The position numbers and the translations under genes are program-made. A stretch of DNA of 64,000 bases from JAAUUJ01 sp964392245 (lineage in GTDB: Bacteria > Cyanobacteriota > Cyanobacteriia > Thermostichales > Thermostichaceae). The notes beneath the pieces were generated by a model. That model worked only from the letters and a program-made list of their open reading frames with translations. It was not told where the DNA came from and made no database searches. Within the stretch, counting starts at the first letter, position 1; every line of letters begins with the position of its first letter. The DNA lies in NCBI GenBank assembly GCA_964392245.1, contig CAYMOX010000010.1, forward strand, positions 1-64,000, written 5' to 3'. Shown one piece after another: positions 24,129 through 32,752 of the stretch.

Positions 24129-24811
24129 GTGACACAATCCGGATTCTGCTTGTGGATGATCAGAGTATTATTCGCCAGGGATTGAAGGCGCTGCTCACAC
24201 TCGAACCGGATCTGGAGGTGGTGGGAGATGCAGAAAACGGGCGCATAGCCTTGCAGCAGGTAGAACTCCTCCAACCCGATGTCGTTCTCATGGATGTGCG
24301 CATGCCCGTCATGGATGGGGTGGCAGCCACAGCAGAGATCTGTCAGCGGTTTGCGGCCACCAAGGTACTGGTCTTAACCACCTTTGATGATCAGGAATAT
24401 GTCACAGAGGCCCTGCGGGTGGGGGCCATGGGCTATCTACTGAAGGACACGCCCTCGGAGGAGCTGGCCCAGGCCATTCGTGCCATCCACCGTGGTTACT
24501 CTCAATTCGGTCCCGGGATCATGCAAAAGATCCGGCCTGTCGTGGCTGAGAATCCCAAGCAACCCCCTGACTTACCTCCTGGGTTTTGGGAGCTGACCAG
24601 TCGCGAGCGAGATGTTTTGCGTCTGATTGCCAAGGGGGAGAGCAACCGCGAGATCAGCGAGCAACTCTACATTTCGGAAGGAACCGTCAAGAATCATGTC
24701 ACCAATATTCTCAGTCGCCTGCACCTGCGCGATCGAACCCAAGCAGCAATTTTCGCCAATTCTGTGATCGAATTCCTACAGGAGTCCCAACCGGATCGAC
24801 ACCAGAAATAA
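24125..24811 (+). CDS. NarL/LuxR-type response regulator
   Basis: A 228-residue partner of the upstream kinase. The receiver domain has the acidic pair D11-D12, phosphoacceptor D57 in VVLMDVRMPVMDG, and conserved Lys in GYLLKDT. The C-terminal LuxR-type HTH starts at LTSRERDVLRLIAKGESN and includes EGTVKNHVTNILSRL, the recognition helix region. The start is the ATG overlapping the kinase stop; the longer frame from 24083 is inside the kinase gene. Targets are unknown. Confidence 0.92.
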   Translation: MSDTIRILLVDDQSIIRQGLKALLTLEPDLEVVGDAENGRIALQQVELLQPDVVLMDVRMPVMDGVAATAEICQRFAATKVLVLTTFDDQEYVTEALRVGAMGYLLKDTPSEELAQAIRAIHRGYSQFGPGIMQKIRPVVAENPKQPPDLPPGFWELTSRERDVLRLIAKGESNREISEQLYISEGTVKNHVTNILSRLHLRDRTQAAIFANSVIEFLQESQPDRHQK

Positions 24812-24856
24812 ATCTTGGATTTCTCTCAAGTTAGAGGCCTCTGCCGATTTCTGGAG

Positions 24857-25750
24857 TTACTCGGGGATCCGCGCCAGCCCCACACCGCGATAATAGTGAC
24901 CTAAGATCTGGCGGAAGGTTCTCCCCTGCACCGCCATTTCCTGAGCCCCCCACTGACTCATGCCAATCCCATGGCCATACTTGGGTCGGCTGGTAACATC
25001 GGGAACGGCACTCAGATAGGGAAAACCCTGCACACCGACTGTGTAACCCCCACTGCTGGCGCTGTACATCGCATTGATCAGTCGCCCATCATAGGTGAGC
25101 ACCACTCCCCGGGTTGCCGCTGCCGCTGCTCGGGCTGCCTGGGAAGGCCCCTGCCGACTCAGCCCACGGTACACCTGAGATCGGGTGTCACTGTGCACAT
25201 CAAACCAGGGTCGGGAATTGCGGTGATAGAGAACGTAGCTACGGGCAGCAACCGCCTGGGCCTTGAGTGCCTCAGGATGAAAGGACGCCCCCATTTCCGC
25301 ATCCACCACACTGGCCACATAGTTCTCCAGATCCACATAGTTCACCACCAATGCCGAGTTATAACCTGCCAGAATCATCTCTCCGTGATACCAGGTCCCG
25401 TTCAGGGAAACCAAGCCGTCGCCACTGGGCTTTACTCTGAGCACCGGACTATGGACTCCGTTTAGCAGCAGACCTCTTCCTTGAGGCGAGGCGAAAAAAC
25501 GTTTTAGAGGTGGGAGCGTGCCCAGGATCTGATCTTTGTGATCTGTGATCAATGCAGGCGTAGAGGTGCCGATGGCAAGCGTTCCCTGAGCTTGCGTGAT
25601 CTCAACCCGAACCAGTACTTCCGCCCGGGCCGATCTAACTCCCAAAAGTCCGGTGAGTGTGCTCAGACAGGCCAAACTAAGCTGAACAAAACTCGAGACA
25701 TGGCGACGGTCGAGAGTAACTTTGGCCACTAAAGACAGATGGCGTAGCAT
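24857..25750 (-). CDS. SpoIID/LytB domain protein, putative secreted lytic transglycosylase
   Basis: A 297-residue protein with an N-terminal signal or anchor ending near SARAEV. The SpoIID core shows LENYVASVVDAEMGASFHPE followed by ALKAQAVAARSYVLYH. E152 matches the catalytic Glu of Bacillus SpoIID, a peptidoglycan lytic enzyme acting on denuded glycan. SASSGGYT and YGHGIGMSQWGAQEMA are the C-terminal family motifs. The segment between the last two motifs is shorter than usual. In cyanobacteria this family may act in wall remodelling rather than sporulation. It is convergent with the response-regulator gene. Confidence 0.85.
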   Translation of the reverse strand: MLRHLSLVAKVTLDRRHVSSFVQLSLACLSTLTGLLGVRSARAEVLVRVEITQAQGTLAIGTSTPALITDHKDQILGTLPPLKRFFASPQGRGLLLNGVHSPVLRVKPSGDGLVSLNGTWYHGEMILAGYNSALVVNYVDLENYVASVVDAEMGASFHPEALKAQAVAARSYVLYHRNSRPWFDVHSDTRSQVYRGLSRQGPSQAARAAAAATRGVVLTYDGRLINAMYSASSGGYTVGVQGFPYLSAVPDVTSRPKYGHGIGMSQWGAQEMAVQGRTFRQILGHYYRGVGLARIPE

Positions 25751-26017
25751 GTTAACTTAGTTACAGCAAAACAAGCCTGATTCTACCCTGATCAGGTGCT
25801 TTAGCCTACTGCATTACGTATTCATTTAACGGCAACATTGATGAGGTAATCCTGAATACATTTGTGCTGCAGTCAATCGCAGATCTAAAGAGATTAACTT
25901 CTTTTCGGGAGGACAAATAGCAGAGTTTTATCCGGCACTGATCCCCAGCCTCTCATCCCTCCATTAGACTGAGGTCAGTTGTCACCATCCCGATTCATTG
26001 ATTCTTTTTCTGATCCT

Positions 26018-27436
26018 ATGTTCCCTGTTACACCCCTCATCAAGACATTCAGAACCTGGTCACCTCTAGATCGGGGGGTTGTTTTCTTTAGCCTGGTGGG
26101 CTTTACCCTGATGGTGTTTCTGGTGGGGATAGGCTTTCAACTTCCTCCCCATGTGCGTGAGTTTAACTGGCAGGAGCAACGGATCTCTGCCCGAGATCGC
26201 CAGATGGAGATTATCTTTAACCGGCCTATGGATCAGAGCAGCGTTGAGACTAATTTTAAGATCGAACCTCCGCTGCCGGGTCGATTTTTTTGGGTGGGAC
26301 AGCGGCTCGTCTATACCCTTACGCAACCCGCACCCTACGGTCGGATGTATAGGATTGAGATTTCCGAAGCTCAGGATCGGCAAGGCAACCTGCTCCCTGA
26401 ACCCTTTACAGGTGAGTTTCGCACCCCTGATCGGCAGCTGTTAACTGTAGGAGTGCAAGGAGATGAGGCTGGTCGTCTGATTTTACTCAACCTGGAGACG
26501 TTTAGTTCCACCATCCTTACGGATCCTCGCCTGAAGGTAACCCATTTTCAACCTGCGCCCACAGGCGAGAAAGTCTATTTCTTTGCTACAGAAGAGACGG
26601 TGCAGTCTCAAGATCTGTATGAGCTTTCCCTGAAGAGCCAAACTTCCCGATTGTTACTGGATCATTCTCGCTATCAAAACTTACAAATGGAGGTTTCCCC
26701 TACCCAAGATCTGGTCTTGGTGGAACGTATTGATCCTGGCAATCCTTTTCAAACTCAACTCTGGATCAAGGCTGCGGATGCTGAGGAATTTCAGCCCATT
26801 GATCTGGGGACTGATGTGATCGGGGATTTTCTGATTACCCCTGACAACTCCAGCTTGCTGATGGCACAGGGGCAGGGGCTGGCGATTTTGCCTTTAGAAC
26901 AGGAAGCTGGTGAAGCGGAATTTCTGGCCCAGTACGGTCAGGCAATTGCCCTCAGATCTGACGGAGCCTATGCGGCTCTGGTCAAATTTGGGACCGACTA
27001 CATTCGTCAGCTCTGGATTGTCAGTAATACTGGAGGAGTAAACGTTCAGGTTCTGACCACAGAAGGATCCATTCTGGCCGGAGAGTTTGATCCAACTCGC
27101 CCGATTTTGTACGTCCTCACCACTCTCTTGAACCCGGAGAATTTTACCGAGTCACCACGGCTGCTGGCGCTTAACTGGGAAGATCAGACGGAAACAGAAT
27201 TGCTCACGGCTGAATATCCCCTGGAATTGGATTTCAATCTCTCTCCCGATGGTCGCAGTCTAGCCTATGCGTTACTCCAACCCAGTCAAGGGGTTCCCGA
27301 TCCCCGCTCACCTCTAAGTCAAACAGGGCAAACCATTGCGACGGGTGATCTTGGTTGGATGGATCTCACCACTCCGGCAAGTCCACAACCTCAATTGCTA
27401 AGTTTCTCTGGAGCAAGCATAGCCTGGATCCCATAA
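26018..27436 (+). CDS. Membrane-anchored Ig-like/beta-propeller protein
   Basis: About 472 residues from ATG 26018; a TTG at 25979 with GAGG upstream is an alternative that adds 13 residues. One hydrophobic helix near the N-terminus (VVFFSLVGFTLMVFLVGIGF) anchors it. A bacterial Ig-like region follows (MEIIFNRPMDQSSVETNF, FTGEFRTPD), then repeated beta strands of a TolB-like six- or seven-bladed propeller (for example LSPDGRSLAYALL, ALRSDGAYAALVKF). The propeller is predicted to lie outside the cytoplasm. It looks like a cyanobacterial conserved protein of unknown function. Confidence 0.7.
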   Translation: MFPVTPLIKTFRTWSPLDRGVVFFSLVGFTLMVFLVGIGFQLPPHVREFNWQEQRISARDRQMEIIFNRPMDQSSVETNFKIEPPLPGRFFWVGQRLVYTLTQPAPYGRMYRIEISEAQDRQGNLLPEPFTGEFRTPDRQLLTVGVQGDEAGRLILLNLETFSSTILTDPRLKVTHFQPAPTGEKVYFFATEETVQSQDLYELSLKSQTSRLLLDHSRYQNLQMEVSPTQDLVLVERIDPGNPFQTQLWIKAADAEEFQPIDLGTDVIGDFLITPDNSSLLMAQGQGLAILPLEQEAGEAEFLAQYGQAIALRSDGAYAALVKFGTDYIRQLWIVSNTGGVNVQVLTTEGSILAGEFDPTRPILYVLTTLLNPENFTESPRLLALNWEDQTETELLTAEYPLELDFNLSPDGRSLAYALLQPSQGVPDPRSPLSQTGQTIATGDLGWMDLTTPASPQPQLLSFSGASIAWIP

Positions 27437-27466
27437 GGAATAAGTGTATGTTTCCATCACAAACAA

Positions 27467-28177
27467 CTATTTCTGCAGCAACAAGATCCCCATCAATCCC
27501 CAGGTGAGAGGATAGTATTCAGCCTGCTTAAATCCAACAGTTGCGGCCAGTGCTAGTTGTTCAGCTGCCGTAGGAAAAGTTTCCAGACTTGGATGGATAT
27601 AGGCATACTCATCCCCCACACCTAACCGTTTTGCCGTGGGGACGACGATCATTTCTAAATAAAGCTCCTGAAACCAGCTCACTCCCCAGCAGGGAGAACG
27701 ATGAAAATCTAGAATTGCAGCCCAGGATCCGGGTTTTAAGACGCGGCGGATCTCTTGCAGAGCCAGGGGAATATCCACCACATTTCGCAGGCCATAGCCC
27801 ATGGTAATTGCTGCAAACCGATCCGACGCAAAAGGCAAATCTAAAGCATCCCCCCTCACCCAATCAAACGTATGTCCAGGAAAGGTAAGCAAAGACCGAC
27901 GGCGAGCGATCTGCAGCAATTGCTCCGAGAAATCTAAACCCACCACCGTTCCCTGCCGCCCCACCTGCTGAGCCAACAACAAAGCCAGATCGCCTGAACC
28001 ACAGCAAATATCCAAAACCTGGGAACCCCGAGGAGGGCGGGCCATTTGCACTGTGATCCCTTTCCAGATCCGGTGTAACCCTAAACTCAATTGCTGATTC
28101 AGGGCGTCATAGCTGGGGGCAATCCGGTCAAACAAAGACTGCACCTGGGCCGAAGACTGGATCTGGGAGGTGGGCAT
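27467..28177 (-). CDS. menG: Demethylphylloquinone (UbiE/MenG) methyltransferase
   Basis: A 236-residue C-methyltransferase of the UbiE/COQ5 family. The N-terminal LFDRIAPSYDALNQQLSLGL, the SAM site VLDICCGSGDLALLLA, the TMGYGLRNV motif and the post-motif GSWAAILDFHRSP are all typical. In cyanobacteria this enzyme performs the last methylation of phylloquinone, the photosystem I A1 cofactor. It starts two bases after the gatA stop on the same strand, so it is cotranscribed. The gene upstream of 27436 is convergent, separated by 30 bases. Confidence 0.9.
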   Translation of the reverse strand: MPTSQIQSSAQVQSLFDRIAPSYDALNQQLSLGLHRIWKGITVQMARPPRGSQVLDICCGSGDLALLLAQQVGRQGTVVGLDFSEQLLQIARRRSLLTFPGHTFDWVRGDALDLPFASDRFAAITMGYGLRNVVDIPLALQEIRRVLKPGSWAAILDFHRSPCWGVSWFQELYLEMIVVPTAKRLGVGDEYAYIHPSLETFPTAAEQLALAATVGFKQAEYYPLTWGLMGILLLQK

Positions 28178-28179
28178 GG

Positions 28180-29622
28180 TTAACTCAGTTTCGGCTGCTG
28201 CTTGTGCCAGTCAGTGGCCTGTTCATAGGCATAGGCGGCCCGCAGCACCTGGCTTTCTTGCAAAATATTGCCGATGATCTGTAGCCCCACAGGGAGACCA
28301 TGCACAAATCCACAGGGAAGGCTCAATCCGGGCAAGCCCGCCAGATTCACTGGAATTGTCATCAAATCGGATAGATACATGCTCAGCGGGTCCGAACGAT
28401 CCCCTGCCTTGAAGGCTGGAGAGGGACTGGTGGGACTGATTAACACATCCGCCTGCGCAAAGGCCTGGGTAAAATCCTGCTTGATCAGGGTGCGTACCTT
28501 TTGGGCCTTGAGGTAGTAGGCATCGTAGTAGCCAGAAGAGAGGGCATAGGTCCCGATCATGATCCGCCGTTTGACTTCCGGACCAAAGCCGTGATCCCTC
28601 GTCCTGGCATACATGGGCACCAAACTGTCCGCGTCCTCTCGCAAACCGTACTTAACGCCGTCATAGCGGGCCAGATTGGCCGAGGCCTCCGAGGGGGCAA
28701 TGATGTAATAGGTGGCCAGACCATAGCGGAAGGAGGGGCAGGATACCTCCACAATCTCAGCCCCCAGGGATTTCATCACCTCCACTGCCGCATGCACAGA
28801 CTCTGCCACCTCCGGACTGCAGCCTTCTCCCAACAGATCCTTAATCACTCCCACCCGAAACCCCTTCAGATCAGGTTGCAGGGCCTGGGTGTAGTCAGGG
28901 ATCTCCACATTCAAGCTGGTGGAGTCTAAAGGATCATGACCCGCAATCCCCTGCAGAACCAGGGCAACATCCTCTACAGTGCGACCGAAGGGTCCAATTT
29001 GATCCAGAGAAGAGGCAAAAGCCACCAAACCATAGCGCGAGACTAGGCCATAGGTGGGTTTCATGCCCACCACCCCACAGAAAGAGGCTGGCTGACGAAT
29101 CGATCCACCCGTATCCGATCCCAGCGACACCACCGCCTGATCCGCCGCCACGGCTGCCGCCGATCCCCCTGAAGATCCTCCCGGCACACAGGCCAGATCC
29201 CAGGGATTGGCTGTGCGTTGAAAAGCGGAGTTCTCTGTTGAGCTGCCCATGGCAAACTCATCCAGATTGGTTTTGCCCAGCATCACCATGCCCGCTGCCT
29301 GTAGCCGGGCCGTGACTGTCGACTCGTAGGGGGGAATATAGTGCTCCAGAATCCGTGAAGCACAGGTGGTGCGGATCCCCTGCGTGCACATATTGTCTTT
29401 GATGGCGATGGGAATCCCAGCCAGGGGACTGAGAGACTCGCCATGGGCCAATCGCTGATCCACCTGTGCCGCCTGCTCCAGTGCCACCTCTGGCGTGAGG
29501 GTAAGAAAACTGTGCAGCTGAGACTCAAGCTGTTGGGCCCGGTTCAGATACTCCTGGGCAATGTCCACAGCAGAGCGTTCCCGGTTGATCAGTTGGGTAT
29601 GCAGAGCTCGAATCAAAGACAT
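28180..29622 (-). CDS. gatA: Aspartyl/glutamyl-tRNA amidotransferase subunit A
   Basis: GatA is the amidase of the GatCAB complex, which converts Glu-tRNA-Gln to Gln-tRNA-Gln in bacteria lacking GlnRS. The protein has 480 residues from ATG 29622; the longer frame to 29676 lacks family character. The amidase signature includes GIPIAIKDNMCTQGIRTTC with the catalytic Lys, and VPGGSSGGSAAAVAADQA plus SDTGGSIRQPASFCGVVG with the two Ser of the triad. GatB and GatC are not in the window. Confidence 0.95.
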   Translation of the reverse strand: MSLIRALHTQLINRERSAVDIAQEYLNRAQQLESQLHSFLTLTPEVALEQAAQVDQRLAHGESLSPLAGIPIAIKDNMCTQGIRTTCASRILEHYIPPYESTVTARLQAAGMVMLGKTNLDEFAMGSSTENSAFQRTANPWDLACVPGGSSGGSAAAVAADQAVVSLGSDTGGSIRQPASFCGVVGMKPTYGLVSRYGLVAFASSLDQIGPFGRTVEDVALVLQGIAGHDPLDSTSLNVEIPDYTQALQPDLKGFRVGVIKDLLGEGCSPEVAESVHAAVEVMKSLGAEIVEVSCPSFRYGLATYYIIAPSEASANLARYDGVKYGLREDADSLVPMYARTRDHGFGPEVKRRIMIGTYALSSGYYDAYYLKAQKVRTLIKQDFTQAFAQADVLISPTSPSPAFKAGDRSDPLSMYLSDLMTIPVNLAGLPGLSLPCGFVHGLPVGLQIIGNILQESQVLRAAYAYEQATDWHKQQPKLS

Positions 29623-29760
29623 GATCTGGCTAACAGATGCGGCAAAGGTGCACCTTATCCTACCGCAGTTCAGCAACTGCCTGAGGGTGGACTTCTCTCC
29701 AGAGGGCTAGATCTTGGGTGAAGACTGTTATGCTGATCCAGTAAGGATTAGCCCCCATCC

Positions 29761-30342
29761 GTGATCAGCCTGCAATTGGCCTCAGCAACCTCCTCCGCCT
29801 GGATTGAACAGGCCCTCACCCATCTGGATCAGATCCTGGTGGATCACGCCAATTGTGAGAAAAAGGCAGCAGGCCATGCCCTCAGTATTCTTTTCCGCTA
29901 CCCAGCCCATACCGAACTGGTGGAAGCGCTCTCCCCCTTAGCCCGCGAAGAACTGCTGCACTTTGAAAAGGTTTATCGGCATATTGAACGGCTCCAGATC
30001 AAAGTGCGTCCCCTCTCAGCTGCTCCCTATGCCAGTCAGTTGAACAAACAGATCCGTCATCAGGAACCCTGCTATCTGCTGGACACCCTCCTGGTGGCAG
30101 CGATTATCGAGGCCCGCAGTCATGAGCGACTGGCCCTGCTGGCGGAGCACTGCCCCGATCCGCTGCTGGCTGAGTTTTATCACTGGTTGACCGCCGCCGA
30201 AGAGCGACACCTGCATCTGTACCTCGATTTGGCCCTGCAACGGTTCCCTTCCTCGGAGGTGGAACCCCGTCTGAAGACCCTCTTAGCAGCAGAAGCCGAG
30301 ATCCTTTCCACACTGCACCCCAAACCTCGCATGCATAGTTAA
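29761..30342 (+). CDS. miaE: tRNA-(ms2io6A)-hydroxylase, MiaE-like
   Basis: A 193-residue ferritin-like di-iron protein. The metal-binding pattern of MiaE is visible as NCEKKAAGHA, REELLHFEKV, IIEARSHERL and AAEERHLHLYL. MiaE hydroxylates the isopentenyl side chain of modified A37 in tRNA. The start is GTG 29761, with a TATGCT -10-like hexamer about 27 bases upstream. It is divergent from gatA. The cyanobacterial group is a side branch from the proteobacterial enzymes, so the exact substrate is inferred. Confidence 0.83.
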   Translation: MISLQLASATSSAWIEQALTHLDQILVDHANCEKKAAGHALSILFRYPAHTELVEALSPLAREELLHFEKVYRHIERLQIKVRPLSAAPYASQLNKQIRHQEPCYLLDTLLVAAIIEARSHERLALLAEHCPDPLLAEFYHWLTAAEERHLHLYLDLALQRFPSSEVEPRLKTLLAAEAEILSTLHPKPRMHS

Positions 30343-30347
30343 TGGAA

Positions 30348-30381
30348 GATCTAGCCCCACAACTGAGGCTAGAGCTAGATC
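30348..30381 (+). terminator. Hairpin between miaE and thiE
   Basis: Two alternative stems occupy this spot: CTAGCC/GGCTAG (30351-30356, 30367-30372) and a longer perfect GATCTAGC/GCTAGATC (30348-30355, 30374-30381). No T-run follows. It may be a weak terminator, an attenuator, or nothing. Confidence 0.3.
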
Positions 30382-30448
30382 CTCAACAGCAGTAGGATAG
30401 AGGGAGCTTTGCCGAGCTGTCCGAAAAGTTCTTCATAGTCGGGGTGCC

Positions 30449-31513
30449 ATGAGACCACAAGCGGTGGCGCGGATCCTGGATGCCAATCTTGATCGGGCCC
30501 GAGAGGGGCTGCGAGTGCTGGAAGAATGGTTTCGTTTTGGTCTGGAAGCAGCAGAATGGGCAAGTGAATGTAAAAGTATGCGGCAGGCCCTGGCCCAATG
30601 GCATACTGATCTCCTGCGTTTTGCCAGGGATACCGCCCATGATCTGGGGGCAGAAGACAGCTACCCCGACACTACCCACCGTCGCGATCTGAAAGAGGTG
30701 TTGCAGGCCAACTGTGGGCGGGTGCAGGAGGCGCTCAGAGTCCTGGAGGAATACTCCAAGCTGGGGGTAGAACAGCAACTGGTGAGTGCTGAAATGGCCG
30801 TGATCTGTAAAAAGATGCGTTACCGCCTCTATGAAATTGAAACCCATCTCCTGGGCGGCTCCCGTCAGCACACTCTCCACAACAGTCGTCTCTATCTGGT
30901 CACCCAACCCGTTCCAGGGTGGTTGAATGTGGTGGAACAAGCCCTTCAGGGAGGGGTTTCCATCGTCCAATACCGTCACAAGCAGGCAGAGGGCCGTGAG
31001 ATCATCTCGGATCTGCAGCAGCTGCAGCCCCTGTGTCACCGCTACCGCGCTCTCATGCTGGTGAATGATCGTGTGGATCTGGCCCTAGCAGTGGATGCCG
31101 ATGGAGTCCATCTCGGGCAAACAGATTTACCTGTTACCGCCGCCCGTCAGCTCCTGGGCCCCCACAAGATCATCGGCATGTCCACCACCAATCCAGAAGA
31201 AGTGGCCCTAGCCTTGTCCAATCCCGTGGATTACCTGGGAGTTGGACCGGTGTATGCGACTCCCACCAAGGCGGATAAACCTGCTGTAGGACTGGATTTT
31301 GTCCGCTACGCTCGAAATCAGGTTGCTCTGCCCTGGTTTGCCATTGGCGGTATTGATCTGACCAATGTAGCCGAAGTGCAGGCGGCAGGTGCTGAACGCG
31401 TGGCGGTGGTGCGGGCCTTAATGCAATCTTCCGATCCTTATGTGACGGCCCGACAATTCCTGACCCAGTTAGCCTCACCACAGCCTTCCCAGAACCCGAT
31501 GTTGCTAAGATAA
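30449..31513 (+). CDS. thiE: Thiamine-phosphate synthase with N-terminal extension
   Basis: A 354-residue protein. Residues 143-340 form the ThiE TIM barrel: QYRHKQ for pyrophosphate binding, LVNDRVDLALAVDADGVHLG, GVGPVYATPTK and FAIGGID. ThiE joins HMP-pyrophosphate and HET-phosphate to thiamine phosphate. Residues 1-140 are an alpha-helical extension with a repeated REGLRVLEEWFRF / QEALRVLEEYSKLG pattern, seen in cyanobacterial ThiE; its role is not known to me. No TPP riboswitch was recognised in the leader. rpoZ follows 34 bases later. Confidence 0.92.
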   Translation: MRPQAVARILDANLDRAREGLRVLEEWFRFGLEAAEWASECKSMRQALAQWHTDLLRFARDTAHDLGAEDSYPDTTHRRDLKEVLQANCGRVQEALRVLEEYSKLGVEQQLVSAEMAVICKKMRYRLYEIETHLLGGSRQHTLHNSRLYLVTQPVPGWLNVVEQALQGGVSIVQYRHKQAEGREIISDLQQLQPLCHRYRALMLVNDRVDLALAVDADGVHLGQTDLPVTAARQLLGPHKIIGMSTTNPEEVALALSNPVDYLGVGPVYATPTKADKPAVGLDFVRYARNQVALPWFAIGGIDLTNVAEVQAAGAERVAVVRALMQSSDPYVTARQFLTQLASPQPSQNPMLLR

Positions 31514-31547
31514 AAACCGCTTGATTCATTCCCCCTGTGAAACCGTT

Positions 31548-31790
31548 ATGACCATCCGCAAGTCTAAGCACCTGACCATGGATACCTCTGAGCTAATGCG
31601 CCGGGTGGAAGCCTTGATCGATGCTTCCAGTAACCGCTACCGGATCACGGTGCAGGTGGCTAACCGCGCTAAGCGCCGCCGCTACGAAGAAATGGATGAA
31701 ATCGAAGAGGGCTGGATGAAACCGATCCGGAGAGCGGTGATCGAAATGTCTGATGAGTTAACAGAACCCGAGATCATCGGGGACGAGTAA
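31548..31790 (+). CDS. rpoZ: RNA polymerase omega subunit
   Basis: An 80-residue omega subunit. The cyanobacterial form is recognised by ASSNRYRITVQVANRAKRRR and the acidic C-terminal IEMSDELTEPEIIGDE. Omega aids beta-prime folding and assembly of RNA polymerase. The start ATG 31548 gives MTIRKSKHLT; the frame's earlier start at 31521 is not supported. It follows thiE closely and is followed by a methyltransferase gene 41 bases on, all on the plus strand. Confidence 0.92.
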   Translation: MTIRKSKHLTMDTSELMRRVEALIDASSNRYRITVQVANRAKRRRYEEMDEIEEGWMKPIRRAVIEMSDELTEPEIIGDE

Positions 31791-31831
31791 CTTGCGCTAT
31801 AGTGCCTCAGGAAGGTTTGTGTGGTGCTCAG

Positions 31832-32749
31832 ATGACCGCAACCGTGAGCTCAAAGATCCGACCCCTCTCCCGCCTGGTGAATGGGCTACTTGCGATTAAA
31901 CCGCTGGCCCACTGGGCTAAACATCAGGCCCGATCCATGATGATCAAGCGCTCGGCCATGATCGGGGTGGATTGGCATCAGCGGGTTGCGGATCTGAAGG
32001 CTCAGGACCTGGAAGCAGAGCTGGCACAGGTGCAAAATCCCGATCTGGTTTATCCCGACTACTACCTGCGATCCTTCCATGCCTATGAGGAAGGCAATCT
32101 GGGCTGGGAGCCTGCGACCGAGGTGGAGGTGGCAGCCTATGCCGTTCACTCTCGCATCTGGTCCGGCACCGATCCCCGTGGAGATGCACGGCTACGGCAA
32201 AGTTATCACGATGTCTTGCTGGCAAAGCTCCCCAACTCACCAGAGCGGATCCTGGATATTGGCTGCAGTGTGGGCATGAGTACCCTGGCCCTGCAGGAAA
32301 CCTTTCCTCAGGCCCAGATCACTGGACTGGATCTCTCTCCCTATTTCCTGGCGGTAGCCCGCTCTCGGTCTGGGAAAGCTCCAGCCTCAATCACCTGGAA
32401 ACATGCCCCCGCTGAATCAACCGATCTTCCTGCCGCGAGCTTTGATCTCGTTTCTGCGTGCCTGCTTTTCCATGAGTTACCGCAACAGGCGGCCCGCCAA
32501 ATCTTGAGGGAAGCGCGGCGTTTATTGCGACCCGGAGGAACCATGGCCCTCATGGATATGAATCCCCGCTCCGAGGTCTACGCCTCCATGCCTCCCTACA
32601 TTTTGACTCTGCTCAAAAGTACCGAGCCCTATTTAGATCAGTACTTCACTCTGGATCTGGAGGAGGCGTTCTGGGATGCTGGATTTCAAACACCCCAGCT
32701 CATCTGTAATAGCCCCCGCCATCGGGTGGTGCTGGCACAAGTAGCCTGA
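31832..32749 (+). CDS. Class I SAM-dependent methyltransferase
   Basis: About 305 residues from ATG 31832; a GTG at 31802 is an alternative. Motif I is RILDIGCSVGMSTLALQ, motif II LDLSPYFLAVAR, and the post-I region includes SACLLFHELP and LLRPGGTMALMDM. An N-terminal region of about 100 residues (YPDYYLRSFHAYEEGNLGWE) precedes the Rossmann core and is shared by cyanobacterial and algal homologues of unknown substrate. No small-molecule pathway is evident nearby. The next gene starts four bases later. Confidence 0.8.
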   Translation: MTATVSSKIRPLSRLVNGLLAIKPLAHWAKHQARSMMIKRSAMIGVDWHQRVADLKAQDLEAELAQVQNPDLVYPDYYLRSFHAYEEGNLGWEPATEVEVAAYAVHSRIWSGTDPRGDARLRQSYHDVLLAKLPNSPERILDIGCSVGMSTLALQETFPQAQITGLDLSPYFLAVARSRSGKAPASITWKHAPAESTDLPAASFDLVSACLLFHELPQQAARQILREARRLLRPGGTMALMDMNPRSEVYASMPPYILTLLKSTEPYLDQYFTLDLEEAFWDAGFQTPQLICNSPRHRVVLAQVA

Positions 32750-32752
32750 GAT

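Noticed and set aside
25787..25796. CCTGATCAGG palindrome upstream of the propeller gene
   Set aside because: A ten-base palindrome alone, with no nearby promoter elements or second copy, is too weak to call an operator.
30343..30448. TPP riboswitch ahead of thiE
   Set aside because: The conserved CUGAGA and ACCUGAUC-type segments are not present in order; only a simple hairpin is seen.
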